64,000 nucleotides of DNA, taken from contig NZ_CP045503.2 of the NCBI RefSeq assembly GCF_007004545.3, forward strand, positions 2,946,501 to 3,010,500, read 5' to 3'. This DNA comes from Shewanella eurypsychrophilus. GTDB taxonomy: Bacteria; Pseudomonadota; Gammaproteobacteria; Enterobacterales; Shewanellaceae. The translations under genes were made by a program, and so were the position numbers. Numbering within the stretch: the first letter of the stretch is position 1; the number at the start of each line of letters is the position of its first letter. Under the pieces are notes generated by a model. It saw only the letters and a list, made by a program, of their open reading frames with translations. It was not told the DNA's origin and did no database searches. Shown in pieces: positions 10,951-19,454 of the stretch.

Positions 10951-11628
10951 ATGGGGAATATCGACGCTAGTGTAAAAGTGAGTATAAAAGCAGTACTGTT
11001 TGATTTAGACGGTACACTCGCCGATACAGCACCGGATTTGGTGGCCGCATTAAATTTGAGCCTCGAACAGCTAGGTCATTCGAGTGTCACATTAACTCAG
11101 ATGCGCCATATAGCATCCAACGGCAGTATGGCGCTAGTTAAAGCTGCACTTCCCCATGCATCCGAGCATGAGCAATTACATGCGCAACAAGAGTTACTTA
11201 GGTTTTATGAACAAATCAATGGCGATAATTGCTATCTATTCGATGGGATCCCCCAACTTCTCGCTCACTTAGATAGCGTTGGGCTCCCCTATGGCATCAT
11301 CACTAATAAACCCGCCAGGTTTACCAGGCCACTTATCGCAGCCTTAGGTTTGACATCAAGGATGAAAACGGTGATCAGTGGAGATAGTACGCTATTTGCT
11401 AAACCCCATGTTGCACCTATGCTCCTGGCTTCACAGCAAATCAGTGTGTGTCCTGAGAATATTTTATACCTTGGTGATGCCGAACGTGATCTGTTGGCAG
11501 CAAAATATTCGGCAATGATCGGGGGCACTGCCTTATGGGGTTATATCAGTGACAATGATCAACCTGAAAATTGGCCCAGTCAGCATAACTTCAATACCCC
11601 CTTCGAGGTTCTCGACTTTATCCGCTAG
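10951..11628 (+). CDS. HAD-family sugar-phosphate phosphatase (Gph-like, possibly MupP)
   Basis: A 225-residue haloacid dehalogenase phosphatase. Motif I is VLFDLDGTLADTAPD, followed by an alpha-helical cap, motif II in GIITNKPARF, a motif III Lys in AKPHVAP, and motif IV in LYLGDAERDLLAA. I start it at the ATG at 10951 because GAGGAG lies 7 bases upstream; a TTG at 10936 overlaps the ubiG stop and is less likely. Genes in this position are usually annotated phosphoglycolate phosphatase, gph. In Pseudomonas the HAD gene directly after ubiG is mupP, an N-acetylmuramate-6-phosphate phosphatase of cell-wall recycling, so that role is a real alternative. Sequence alone does not decide. Confidence 0.85.
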   Translation: MGNIDASVKVSIKAVLFDLDGTLADTAPDLVAALNLSLEQLGHSSVTLTQMRHIASNGSMALVKAALPHASEHEQLHAQQELLRFYEQINGDNCYLFDGIPQLLAHLDSVGLPYGIITNKPARFTRPLIAALGLTSRMKTVISGDSTLFAKPHVAPMLLASQQISVCPENILYLGDAERDLLAAKYSAMIGGTALWGYISDNDQPENWPSQHNFNTPFEVLDFIR

Positions 11629-11821
11629 CGCTGATTTTTACTGCGGGCATTTTCCATTCGATTAATGCCCGCTAGTGACAATCAATATCGAAAAAATCGC
11701 CAATCGGTCACTGGATATTTTAATCTTAAAGCGTCGCTTATTTTTTCAACCTAGCGTGCTAAGGCCAATGAATTCCGACCTCAAAGGTTAGCCAATACTA
11801 ACCCTAGATCTTACCCTCAAG

Positions 11822-11830
11822 TTATCCACA
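11822..11830 (+). promoter_or_regulatory. DnaA box in the nrdA promoter region
   Basis: TTATCCACA is an exact consensus match about 245 bp upstream of nrdA. DnaA boxes control nrdAB in E. coli, so a regulatory role is plausible here. Confidence 0.5.
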
Positions 11831-11879
11831 AGATGGCCACAGCTTGTTGCGATAATTGATACTTGCAAAATCACCGAAA

Positions 11880-11895
11880 CGTCACTATCTTGTAC
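11880..11895 (+). promoter_or_regulatory. NrdR box, distal
   Basis: CGTCACTATCTTGTAC matches 8 of 10 core positions of the NrdR consensus (CwAtATaTwG). It starts 31 bp before the proximal box, the three-helical-turn spacing normal for paired NrdR sites. Confidence 0.7.
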
Positions 11896-11910
11896 CTAAG
11901 AAATCTAAAA

Positions 11911-11926
11911 ACACTATATATTGTGT
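11911..11926 (+). promoter_or_regulatory. NrdR box, proximal
   Basis: ACACTATATATTGTGT fits the NrdR consensus acaCwAtATaTwGtgt almost perfectly. NrdR is the ATP-cone repressor of ribonucleotide reductase genes. The site lies about 150 bp upstream of nrdA. Confidence 0.88.
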
Positions 11927-12073
11927 GTGAGTAGCAAATAGAGACACAAGTAATGACTTGTTTATCGACATGGAAATTACCAATTTAAGGTGTTGAAATT
12001 GGTTGTTATACAGGGAATCGTAGGATGAGCTTAACCCCTCATACTCAAATATTATTATCAAGGCCTATCTTTA

Positions 12074-14362
12074 ATGAATAGCAATATGAAAGTCACTAAA
12101 CGTAGTGGCGAGCGCGAGACCATCGACCTAGACAAAATCCACCGCGTGATCACATGGGCAGCCAAAGATCTTAAGAATGTTTCAGTCTCTGAAGTAGAGC
12201 TCAGATCGCACCTGCAATTTTTCGATGGTATTCCAACCGAAGCTATTCATGAAACGATTATTAAGGCCGCAGCCGATCTCATCTCACCAGAAGCACCTGA
12301 TTACCAGTTCCTCTCTGCCCGATTAGCCGTCTTTCATTTAAGAAAGAAGGCATTTGGTCAGTTTGAGCCGCCTACACTTTATGATCATGTTGTCAAACTG
12401 GTCGAGGCTGGTAAATATGACCAACATATTCTTGAGGATTACAGCCGCGAAGAACTCGATATCTTAGATGGTTATGTGGATCACTGGCGCGATATGAGTT
12501 TTTCTTATGCGGCAGTCAAACAACTGGAAGGTAAGTACCTAGTGCAAAACCGGGTCACTCACGAGATATATGAGAGTGCGCAATTCCTTTATATCTTAGT
12601 CGCCGCCTGTTTGTTCGCTAAATATCCAAGTGAGACACGCCTAAGCTACATTAAGCGTTTCTATGATGCGGTTTCCACCTTTAAAATCTCACTGCCAACA
12701 CCGATCATGGCAGGGGTACGTACTCCTACACGTCAGTTCAGCTCATGTGTGTTGATTGAATGTGGCGATAGCTTAGATTCAATCAATGCGACGGCCTCTT
12801 CGATTGTTAAATACGTCAGCCAGCGCGCCGGGATTGGTGTGAATGCCGGTCGCATCCGTGCATTAGGTAGCCCAATACGCGGCGGTGAAGCATTCCATAC
12901 AGGCTGTTTACCTTTCTTTAAGTATTTCCAGACAGCGGTTAAGTCATGCTCGCAAGGTGGCGTACGTGGTGGAGCTGCGACACTGTTTTACCCGCTTTGG
13001 CATTTAGAAGTTGAGTCATTACTGGTATTGAAGAATAACCGTGGTGTTGAAGATAACCGTATTCGTCATCTTGATTACGGTGTTCAGCTCAACAAACTTA
13101 TGTATCAGCGCCTAATTAAGGGCGGCATGATCAGCCTCTTCAGTCCATCAGATGTCCCAGGACTGTATGATGCCTTTTTTGAAGACCAAGACGAGTTCGA
13201 ACGTCTCTATCTTCAGTATGAAGCCGATACATCTGTGCGCAAAACACAGATTAAGGCGACAGAGCTTTTCTCATTGATGATGCAAGAACGTGCCTCTACT
13301 GGCCGTATCTATATTCAAAATGTGGATCATTGTAATACACACAGTCCTTTTGACAGCAAGGTTGCACCGATCAGACAATCAAACCTGTGTCTTGAGATTG
13401 CACTGCCGACTAAGCCGCTCAATAACATAGATGATCCCGAAGGTGAAATAGCCCTTTGTACCTTGTCTGCACTCAATTTAGGGGCGATTAAAAACCTAGA
13501 AGAGCTTGAGCCGTTAGCCGATCTCGCAGTAAGGGCATTAGATAACTTACTCGATTACCAGGATTACCCTATCATCGCGGCACGCAAGTCTTCGATGAAT
13601 CGTCGAACTTTAGGCATAGGCGTGATTAACTTTGCTAATTACTTGGCGAAGGAAGGGGTACGCTACTCAGATGGTTCGGCTAATAACATTACCCACAAGA
13701 CATTCGAAGCCATACAGTACTACCTACTCAAAGCATCGATGAATTTGGCTAAAGAGCAAGGCGCTTGTCCATCATTCCACGAAACGACGTATTCGAAGGG
13801 TGTACTGCCCATCGATACCTACAAGCGTGCCCTGGATAAGATATGTGATGAGCCGCTACATATGGATTGGGAAACACTGCGCCAAGATATCGTTAAGCAT
13901 GGCTTGCGTAACTCTACCTTATCCGCATTAATGCCATCTGAAACATCATCGCAGATCTCTAATGCGACTAACGGTATTGAACCTCCTCGTGGGCTCATTA
14001 GTGTAAAATCGAGTAAAGATGGCCAGCTTAAGCAAGTGGTACCGGATTTCGAGAAGTACCAATATAGCTATGAACTACTTTGGCAGATGCCCAATAATGA
14101 TGGTTATATACAGCTTGTGGGCTTGATGCAGAAGTTTGTTGACCAAGCTATCTCGGCAAATACTAACTATGATCCAAGCCGATTCGAAGGTAACAAGGTC
14201 CCGATGCAGGTATTATTGAAAGACTTGCTGAATGCTTACAAACTCGGTGTCAAGACGCTCTATTATCACAACACTCGTGATGGCGCTTCAGATCAGATGG
14301 ATAGCATGATCAGCATTGAGAAAGAAGATGACGACTGCGAAGGCGGTGCGTGTAAGATATAA
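12074..14362 (+). CDS. nrdA: Ribonucleoside-diphosphate reductase class Ia, alpha subunit
   Basis: This 762-residue catalytic subunit reduces ribonucleoside diphosphates to deoxy forms. It has an N-terminal ATP cone (VTKRSGERETIDLDKIHRVI) for dATP/ATP control. The substrate-site cysteines appear in RQFSSCVLIECGDS and SNLCLEIALPTKP, with the catalytic ALCTLSALNLG segment after it. The redox tail CEGGACKI ends the protein, as in E. coli. The start MNSNMKVTKRSGE aligns with E. coli MNQNLLVTKRDG. It is followed by nrdB 91 bp downstream. Confidence 0.98.
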   Translation: MNSNMKVTKRSGERETIDLDKIHRVITWAAKDLKNVSVSEVELRSHLQFFDGIPTEAIHETIIKAAADLISPEAPDYQFLSARLAVFHLRKKAFGQFEPPTLYDHVVKLVEAGKYDQHILEDYSREELDILDGYVDHWRDMSFSYAAVKQLEGKYLVQNRVTHEIYESAQFLYILVAACLFAKYPSETRLSYIKRFYDAVSTFKISLPTPIMAGVRTPTRQFSSCVLIECGDSLDSINATASSIVKYVSQRAGIGVNAGRIRALGSPIRGGEAFHTGCLPFFKYFQTAVKSCSQGGVRGGAATLFYPLWHLEVESLLVLKNNRGVEDNRIRHLDYGVQLNKLMYQRLIKGGMISLFSPSDVPGLYDAFFEDQDEFERLYLQYEADTSVRKTQIKATELFSLMMQERASTGRIYIQNVDHCNTHSPFDSKVAPIRQSNLCLEIALPTKPLNNIDDPEGEIALCTLSALNLGAIKNLEELEPLADLAVRALDNLLDYQDYPIIAARKSSMNRRTLGIGVINFANYLAKEGVRYSDGSANNITHKTFEAIQYYLLKASMNLAKEQGACPSFHETTYSKGVLPIDTYKRALDKICDEPLHMDWETLRQDIVKHGLRNSTLSALMPSETSSQISNATNGIEPPRGLISVKSSKDGQLKQVVPDFEKYQYSYELLWQMPNNDGYIQLVGLMQKFVDQAISANTNYDPSRFEGNKVPMQVLLKDLLNAYKLGVKTLYYHNTRDGASDQMDSMISIEKEDDDCEGGACKI

Positions 14363-14382
14363 CTCGCTACAGTGATCAAGAC

Positions 14383-14410
14383 ATCGACTCAAGACTTTGA
14401 GTCGATTTTT
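14383..14410 (+). terminator. Terminator-like hairpin between nrdA and nrdB
   Basis: ATCGACTCAA and TTGAGTCGAT form a perfect 10-bp stem with a 4-base loop, followed at once by TTTTT. It has the form of an intrinsic terminator but lies inside the expected nrdAB operon, so it may attenuate nrdB or protect the nrdA 3' end. Confidence 0.7.
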
Positions 14411-14418
14411 ACAATAAT

Positions 14419-14437
14419 TAGGGGCATGAAGCCCCTA
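14419..14437 (+). other. Second hairpin in the nrdA-nrdB gap
   Basis: TAGGGGC and GCCCCTA form a 7-bp stem around ATGAA, 17 bp upstream of the nrdB start. It could hide or shape the nrdB ribosome-binding region. Confidence 0.45.
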
Positions 14438-14453
14438 TATTCTGGAAGAAAAC

Positions 14454-15584
14454 ATGGCCTACTCTACATTTTGTCAAACACCTAATAATGCTCGTCTTGA
14501 ACCTATGTTCATGGGGCAGTCGGTCAACGTCGCCCGTTACGACGTACAAAAATATGAAGTGTTTGAAAAGCTGATTGAAAAACAGCTGTCTTTTTTCTGG
14601 CGTCCTGAAGAAGTCGATGTCAGTAAAGATAAAATTGATTACGCCGCACTTCCAGATCATGAAAAACATATTTTCATCTCTAATCTCAAGTATCAAACCT
14701 TGCTCGACTCTATTCAGGGCCGCTCGCCTAATGTGGCATTCTTGCCTTTAGTGTCGCTACCGGAACTGGAAACCTGGATTGAAACCTGGTCTTTTTCAGA
14801 AACTATTCATTCGCGTTCTTACACCCATATCATACGTAATATCGTTAACGACCCTTCTATCATTTTTGATGACATAGTTGAAAATGAAGAGATCTTGAAA
14901 CGTGCAACAGATATTGCCCAGTACTATGATGACTTGATCCTGCTTACCCAAGCCTTCCACCTTCACGGTGAAGGCACACACACCATCAACGGCAAAGAGC
15001 TTTTGGTCACACAGCGTACGATCAAGAAATCACTTTATCTTTGTATGGTGTCAGTCAACGTATTAGAAGCGATTCGTTTCTACGTGAGCTTCGCCTGCTC
15101 TTTCGCATTCGCCGAGCGTAATGTCATGGAAGGCAACGCTAAGATTATCCGTCTTATCGCCCGTGATGAGGCGCTGCACCTTAATAGCACGCAACATATC
15201 CTCAAGATAATGCGAGCCGGTGCTGACGACCCTGAAATGGGTGAGATAGCCAAAGAGTGTGAACAGCAAGCCTATGACATTTTCATCAAAGCCGCCGAGC
15301 AAGAGAAAGAATGGGCTCAATACCTATTTAAAGACGGCTCTATGATAGGTCTTAACGAACAGATCTTGTGTCAATACGTTGAGTACATCACCAATGAGCG
15401 CATGAAGTCGGTCAACCTGCCGTGTCACTATGCAGATATCACCAACCCACTACCTTGGATGAAAAACTGGCTGGAAAGTGATTTAGTGCAAGTTGCACCA
15501 CAAGAAGTCGAAGTGTCATCTTACCTTGTTGGTCAAATCGATGCCTCTATCGATGAGAGTGAGTTTGAAGACTTTGACCTTTAA
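14454..15584 (+). CDS. nrdB: Ribonucleoside-diphosphate reductase class Ia, beta subunit
   Basis: The 376-residue radical-carrying subunit holds a diiron centre and tyrosyl radical and passes the radical to NrdA. Iron ligands are visible in the first helix region ([14 protein letters not shown]), in [14 protein letters not shown] (Glu and His) and in [15 protein letters not shown] (Glu and His). The radical tyrosine lies in IAQYYDDL. The C-terminal acidic tail ending EFEDFDL is the usual NrdA-binding peptide. The next gene, the ferredoxin yfaE, overlaps its 3' end. Confidence 0.98.
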   Translation: MAYSTFCQTPNNARLEPMFMGQSVNVARYDVQKYEVFEKLIEKQLSFFWRPEEVDVSKDKIDYAALPDHEKHIFISNLKYQTLLDSIQGRSPNVAFLPLVSLPELETWIETWSFSETIHSRSYTHIIRNIVNDPSIIFDDIVENEEILKRATDIAQYYDDLILLTQAFHLHGEGTHTINGKELLVTQRTIKKSLYLCMVSVNVLEAIRFYVSFACSFAFAERNVMEGNAKIIRLIARDEALHLNSTQHILKIMRAGADDPEMGEIAKECEQQAYDIFIKAAEQEKEWAQYLFKDGSMIGLNEQILCQYVEYITNERMKSVNLPCHYADITNPLPWMKNWLESDLVQVAPQEVEVSSYLVGQIDASIDESEFEDFDL

Positions 15585-15927
15585 TAAAATCTTAACCAAA
15601 GCACCGATAGTCAGCCTAGATGGCCAGCCGGTGCTCTTGTTTAATCAACAACACCCTAGTTTGCTCGTCGCCCTTGAACATAAGCAGGTTAAGGTGTTTT
15701 CAGAGTGCCGCAATGGTTATTGCGGCGCCTGTAAAACCAAGATCAACAGCGGAAGCGTTAAATATCACACCCTGCCACTGATTGAACTTGAAAGCGATGA
15801 GTGCCTACCCTGTTGCTGTACACCCACTAGCGACTTAGACCTTAATCTGTCACCAGAAGGCGCAGATGTCGTGACTCGCCCGGGCATAACAACCGCAGTG
15901 TTCGCCCTAGAACAAACCAAGTCCTAA
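15553..15927 (+). CDS. yfaE: YfaE-type [2Fe-2S] ferredoxin for NrdB cofactor maintenance
   Basis: A small plant-type ferredoxin, 124 residues from the ATG at 15553. The cluster motif is [12 protein letters not shown] (C-x4-C-x2-C) with the fourth cysteine in CLPCCC about 30 residues later. In E. coli YfaE supplies electrons to rebuild the NrdB diferric-tyrosyl radical, and the gene follows nrdB as here. The start is uncertain: the ATG at 15553 overlaps nrdB by 32 bp, and TTG codons at 15565 and 15574 are alternatives giving a protein closer to E. coli length. Confidence 0.88.
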   Translation: MRVSLKTLTFNKILTKAPIVSLDGQPVLLFNQQHPSLLVALEHKQVKVFSECRNGYCGACKTKINSGSVKYHTLPLIELESDECLPCCCTPTSDLDLNLSPEGADVVTRPGITTAVFALEQTKS

Positions 15928-16012
15928 TCTGACCTTAGCTCATTTCTTGACAAAAACTTGCTAGAGCATCGAGTCTAATTAAACTGACATTGATTAGAAA
16001 AAGTATCTTGGT

Positions 16013-16849
16013 TTATTCGAAACCACTAATTATCTCCAAGCCTTTGGAGATAAAATGGAATGGGACGCCTGATTGAGTCGCTAAATGAGCTGCACCATCA
16101 AATTGGGAAAGGGGTTTGAGTCGCTCACTCGAGGTGGGTTCTGATTCATCATCATTTGGTTTAGTGTCTTTATCAGATGTATTTAGCTCGTTAATGCGCT
16201 CCTGGATAGACGTATAATCAGAAGCTTGAAGTGTGTTGGAAATACCTGCTCTAATAGGGATTAAATCAACATACATCATGCAGGCTAATAGTGCTTGTTC
16301 ATCAAGTAGGCTTGACTCTTTATAAATGAAATAGGTAAAGCGCCCCTCCCAGAAAGCCCCTTTACATCCATCCTCACGATTGGCTCTACGCGCCATCTCT
16401 TCATTGAGGCACCTCAACTCCCCAATAAATCAATCGCAAGAGATGCTGGATAGACGTTCGTGCCACTCAGCCAATAACCCATCGAGTAGTAAACGCTCCC
16501 CCTCAATTAAGGTCTCTCCATTCATATATTTAGTCGCTACATCATGCCCTTTTGTGACCTTACACCATCGACTAATAACCTGACGGTTACTCAATGACTT
16601 GGCTTTGTCGGTATCGATTTTAAGGACTAAATGATAGTGATTATTCATCACCGCATAGGCACAGACATCAATACAAAAAATAGCAGATAGAGCCTTAACT
16701 TTATCGACAATCCAGCCGCGTCTATGCTCATAGCTTTTACCTGTGAGTTTATCCTCTCCACACAAAAAAGCCCTTCTAACACAACGATTTATTATGTGGT
16801 AAAACGGAGTCGATTCTGCATCGATAAGGATTCTTCGGGCTGAAGTCAT
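16013..16849 (-). pseudogene. REP-associated (RAYT/IS200-like) transposase, nonsense-interrupted
   Basis: The first part (16849 to 16430) carries the Y1 transposase motif NNHYHLVL with its HxH pair and the start RRILIDAESTPFYHIINRCVRRAF typical of TnpA-REP proteins. A TGA at 16432-16430 stops it. The same frame then continues as RCLNEEMARRANREDGCKGAFWEGRF and LLACMMYVDLIPIRAG, the C-terminal half of the same family. So one in-frame stop splits the gene, without a frameshift. Extra residues near the stop and after WEGRF, and Ile in place of Asn in the YVDLNPIRAG motif, also suggest decay. It marks the left end of the accessory island. Confidence 0.85.
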
Positions 16850-16896
16850 AATCGTTATCCTGAATAAAACTAAGTTGAGGTAACAAAAGCCTAATA

Positions 16897-16931
16897 GGGA
16901 ATAAGCTCAAGCACAAAAGATATGGCTGTCC
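16897..16931. repeat. 35-bp direct repeat, copy 1
   Basis: This 35-base segment, which includes GCTCAAGCACAAAAGATATG, recurs at 17279 with a single mismatch. It lies upstream of the RAYT pseudogene and just before the IS30 remnant. Confidence 0.8.
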
Positions 16932-16940
16932 CGCCTTCTG

Positions 16941-17273
16941 ATTATTAAAAAACTATCAGAACATCCACCTGAGCTAGTTAATTCAATAACTTATGATAAT
17001 GGGGTTGAGAATGCACATCATCTAGTTGTAAATGAGCATCTAGACTGTAAGTCTTACTTTTGCTAGCCATACTATAGCTGGGAAAAAGGTGCTGTAGAAC
17101 AAATTAACGGACTAATACGTCGATACTTACCTAAGGGAACTGACTTTGAAACTATCACTGACAGTCAGATTTTGAAAATTGAAAATGCACTAAACTCAAG
17201 GCCAAGAAAGTGTCTAAATTACAAGACACCTTTTGAAACCTATACTGAAATGAGTGGTGCACTTCTACTTTGA
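16941..17273 (+). pseudogene. IS30-family transposase C-terminal remnant
   Basis: One plus-strand frame encodes the end of an IS30-type DDE transposase: TYDNGVENAHH (second catalytic Asp region), then YYSWEKGAVEQINGLIRRYL with the catalytic Glu, PKGTDF and LNSRPRKCLNYKTPFE. A TAG at 17064-17066 interrupts it just before PYYSWEKG, and the N-terminal half is missing. It is therefore a dead fragment. It lies between two near-identical 35-bp direct repeats. Confidence 0.85.
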
Positions 17274-17278
17274 ACAAG

Positions 17279-17313
17279 GGGAATAAGCTCAAGCACAAAA
17301 GATATGGCAGTCC
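17279..17313. repeat. 35-bp direct repeat, copy 2
   Basis: Identical to 16897-16931 except one base (GGCAGTCC instead of GGCTGTCC), starting 5 bp after the IS30 remnant. IS30 elements make very short target duplications, so the pair probably reflects a shared flanking element or recombination. The next 160 bp to the following gene hold nothing I recognise. Confidence 0.8.
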
Positions 17314-17482
17314 TATCTTCTCCTTTAAATAAAAGTAAAACTACAAAATATCGTTTAAGCAATGCAATCTACCCGCAGGCATAAGGTTTGCCTCAGTGGA
17401 ATTTTAGGATTGGCGATGTTTGCGTCATTTTCAAAAACGTAGACAAGACTAAAATGGCCGACTGATTTAACTTAGTTATATT

Positions 17483-17899
17483 TTAAAAACTTTGACGTTG
17501 TGCTATTTGTGCGAGTAGTTCTTTATAGTTAATTTGATCGGTTACGTTAACGACGGTACCGTTTACCATTGTGATATCTAAATCATTTCGGTCAATCGAG
17601 TTTTGAGGCACAAAATCTCTATCAAAATCTGCTTTCCAAAGCCAGTTAACATCAACCCAATGTTCAATTACTTCCACATCTCTAAAATCGTGTCCTTGAT
17701 AAGGAGTTACAACTGTTCCCACCGCAATAATACGGTTTTGGTTATGGTACAAACACACAAGATCACCTTTACAAATCTTGTCTATTTCAGGAGCTCGACC
17801 ATAGAAAGCAGCGGCTTTGTTTTGGCGTAACATATATTTAAAAGCATTTGGGTTACAATTCTCATCTTTTGTATTCGTATTAACCAGCCAAGTTTTCAT
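17483..17899 (-). CDS. Small EVE/PUA-like protein of unknown function
   Basis: A 138-residue protein starting MKTWLVNTNTKDENC at the ATG at 17899, with AAGG about 13 bases upstream. The frame is open 18 codons further, but that part looks non-coding. The layout resembles EVE/PUA-fold proteins: a W-L-V-N-T opening strand, the stretch AAAFYGRAPEIDKICKGDLVCLYHN, then IIAVGTVVTPYQGHD. EVE domains bind modified bases in nucleic acids; I do not claim that function here. It lies 99 bp downstream of the FRG gene on the same strand, possibly co-transcribed. Base composition is AT-rich compared with the flanking housekeeping genes. Confidence 0.65.
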   Translation of the reverse strand: MKTWLVNTNTKDENCNPNAFKYMLRQNKAAAFYGRAPEIDKICKGDLVCLYHNQNRIIAVGTVVTPYQGHDFRDVEVIEHWVDVNWLWKADFDRDFVPQNSIDRNDLDITMVNGTVVNVTDQINYKELLAQIAQRQSF

Positions 17900-17998
17900 T
17901 CTACATCCAACCTTATAAACAATTAATACCATTAAAAAACAACATCTTAACACCCAATAAAATCTTAGGGGTAAAAATATTGCGTTATGTTATAAAAC

Positions 17999-19102
17999 CT
18001 ACCTTACAAAGTTTCTTTCTCTTAATTCTTCGCATACGCCATCTATGCTTGGAAACATTGAGCCCGCAGTAATACCCATAAACCTTAAGTCACTCATCGC
18101 AATTTCTCGTTCTTTTGCTGATATATCGATCGCCTTGATGTATTCAATACCGTCTTTTTCCTGTTTATCTAGAATATATGCTTCTATATCATCGAGGTTA
18201 GTAACAGTCGTAATTGCTTGTTGTGGTACCAATCTAGGGTTATCAATGGCAATAAACTCCATTACAGACAAATGTGGATACGGTGGGTCTATGTTTTGAA
18301 TTTGGGGGTATTTATCTAACCAAGCTTTGTTATTGAATAGATAAATACGAACATTTTCTTCGCCAGAGTAATTAATTGGCCACCCTCGAAAAGCAAAAAA
18401 TGCTGCAACATATGGAGAATATGACCAGTCCAGCAACGGAGTTGGATAACCATGATGTTGAAGAAGATTAAAAAAGGCACCATTCTGTTCCGGTACAGTC
18501 AAATCAAAATAATGTGAAGTAATCGCACTTAACCTCTTATGGAGCTGCTTAACATCCGCTCTAGTAAACTCACTTATTCTATAGCGTTCTCCACGATGAA
18601 ATGTGGTTCTTAACCTCCAATCCTTTTTTTGTCCACGGTAGAGGTATTGTGAATCAGTTAAATCAGAAATATGAGACTTAAACTCACTCCATGACATTCT
18701 TTGACCAATCACCTTTGACTCATCCGTTTTGGTAGGCATCTCTAGCTCACTAGAAAGTTCAACTCCAATATCTGATATTGAAGTTATATTGAGTTTATTG
18801 CCGATTAATTTGAGTTTGATATGTGAAGTATCAGAGTGAACGATATCGTCAGAATAATGCTTCTTGATGTCTTTCCACTGCCCAGGGAACCCAGTTATAG
18901 GATCTATGGGCACCACATTGGCTTCAAGCTCCTGTTCCAAACTTTTGTCACGGGTCTTTAAGTAAGCAACAGATGAAGGAATATCTTTATTATGAGGATA
19001 TATGTAGGTAACTGCTTCATAACAGGTGCTGGTTTCATCAACATTGATCATGAGTTTACCATCAACACTTCCTGTATAAACCCCTATCCATTGTCCTTTC
19101 AT
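17999..19102 (-). CDS. FRG-domain protein
   Basis: A 367-residue protein of two parts. Residues 1 to about 125 form a strand-rich region starting MKGQWIGVYTGSVDGKLMIN that I do not recognise. From about 135 onward it is an FRG domain: YLYRGQKKDWRLRTTFHRG, then FFNLLQHHGYPTPLLDWSYSP and YVAAFFAF. The FRG domain is named for its Phe/Tyr-Arg-Gly motif; its activity is not established to my knowledge. The genes often occur in accessory islands, as here. GGAG lies 9 bases upstream of the start. No signal peptide or membrane segment is seen, so it is probably cytoplasmic. Confidence 0.82.
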   Translation of the reverse strand: MKGQWIGVYTGSVDGKLMINVDETSTCYEAVTYIYPHNKDIPSSVAYLKTRDKSLEQELEANVVPIDPITGFPGQWKDIKKHYSDDIVHSDTSHIKLKLIGNKLNITSISDIGVELSSELEMPTKTDESKVIGQRMSWSEFKSHISDLTDSQYLYRGQKKDWRLRTTFHRGERYRISEFTRADVKQLHKRLSAITSHYFDLTVPEQNGAFFNLLQHHGYPTPLLDWSYSPYVAAFFAFRGWPINYSGEENVRIYLFNNKAWLDKYPQIQNIDPPYPHLSVMEFIAIDNPRLVPQQAITTVTNLDDIEAYILDKQEKDGIEYIKAIDISAKEREIAMSDLRFMGITAGSMFPSIDGVCEELRERNFVR

Positions 19103-19163
19103 ATCTGATACTCCATATTCTACATTACACTAAGTCACGCGTTAGCGCCCTTGACTGGTTTTT

Positions 19164-19382
19164 TTAAACTTCACGAACTTCTTGTTTATCTGGCATACCT
19201 ACGACTTCAAGATAATAGCGGCCACCATCACGCCAGATCATGGCTTTAGGCCGATAGGTATACGAATAGGAGTATGTGTAAGAAATTAACTCCCATTTGC
19301 TACCATCATCTAATTTATAGATGGTATCTCCATCCCATCCTTCAAATTCGTCTTCTATATATGTGTCTTTAAACTTTTGCAC
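19164..19382 (-). CDS. Small hypothetical protein, GTG start
   Basis: I place the start at a GTG (19382) because AGGGAG lies 7 bases upstream; the frame is open to 19562, but that longer form overlaps the divergent gene and has an unlikely N terminus. The 72-residue product begins VQKFKDTYIEDEFEGWDGD and contains WELISYTYSYSYTYRPKAMIW, a run of alternating aromatic residues that suggests beta strands. It ends in a charged tail, DKQEVREV. No family is recognised. It is divergent from the next small gene, 72 bp away. Confidence 0.6.
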   Translation of the reverse strand: MQKFKDTYIEDEFEGWDGDTIYKLDDGSKWELISYTYSYSYTYRPKAMIWRDGGRYYLEVVGMPDKQEVREV

Positions 19383-19454
19383 ATCATTCTCCCTGAAAAA
19401 CAACAAATTATACAAAACTTTAAGGTAGTCTACCTCATAAGGTAGAGTGCTACT

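Larger units (their letters stand above)
11629..12073 (+). promoter_or_regulatory. nrdA upstream regulatory region
   Basis: A 445-bp non-coding stretch between the HAD gene and nrdA. It contains a DnaA box and two spaced NrdR boxes, listed separately, and no gene that I can support. Confidence 0.7.
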
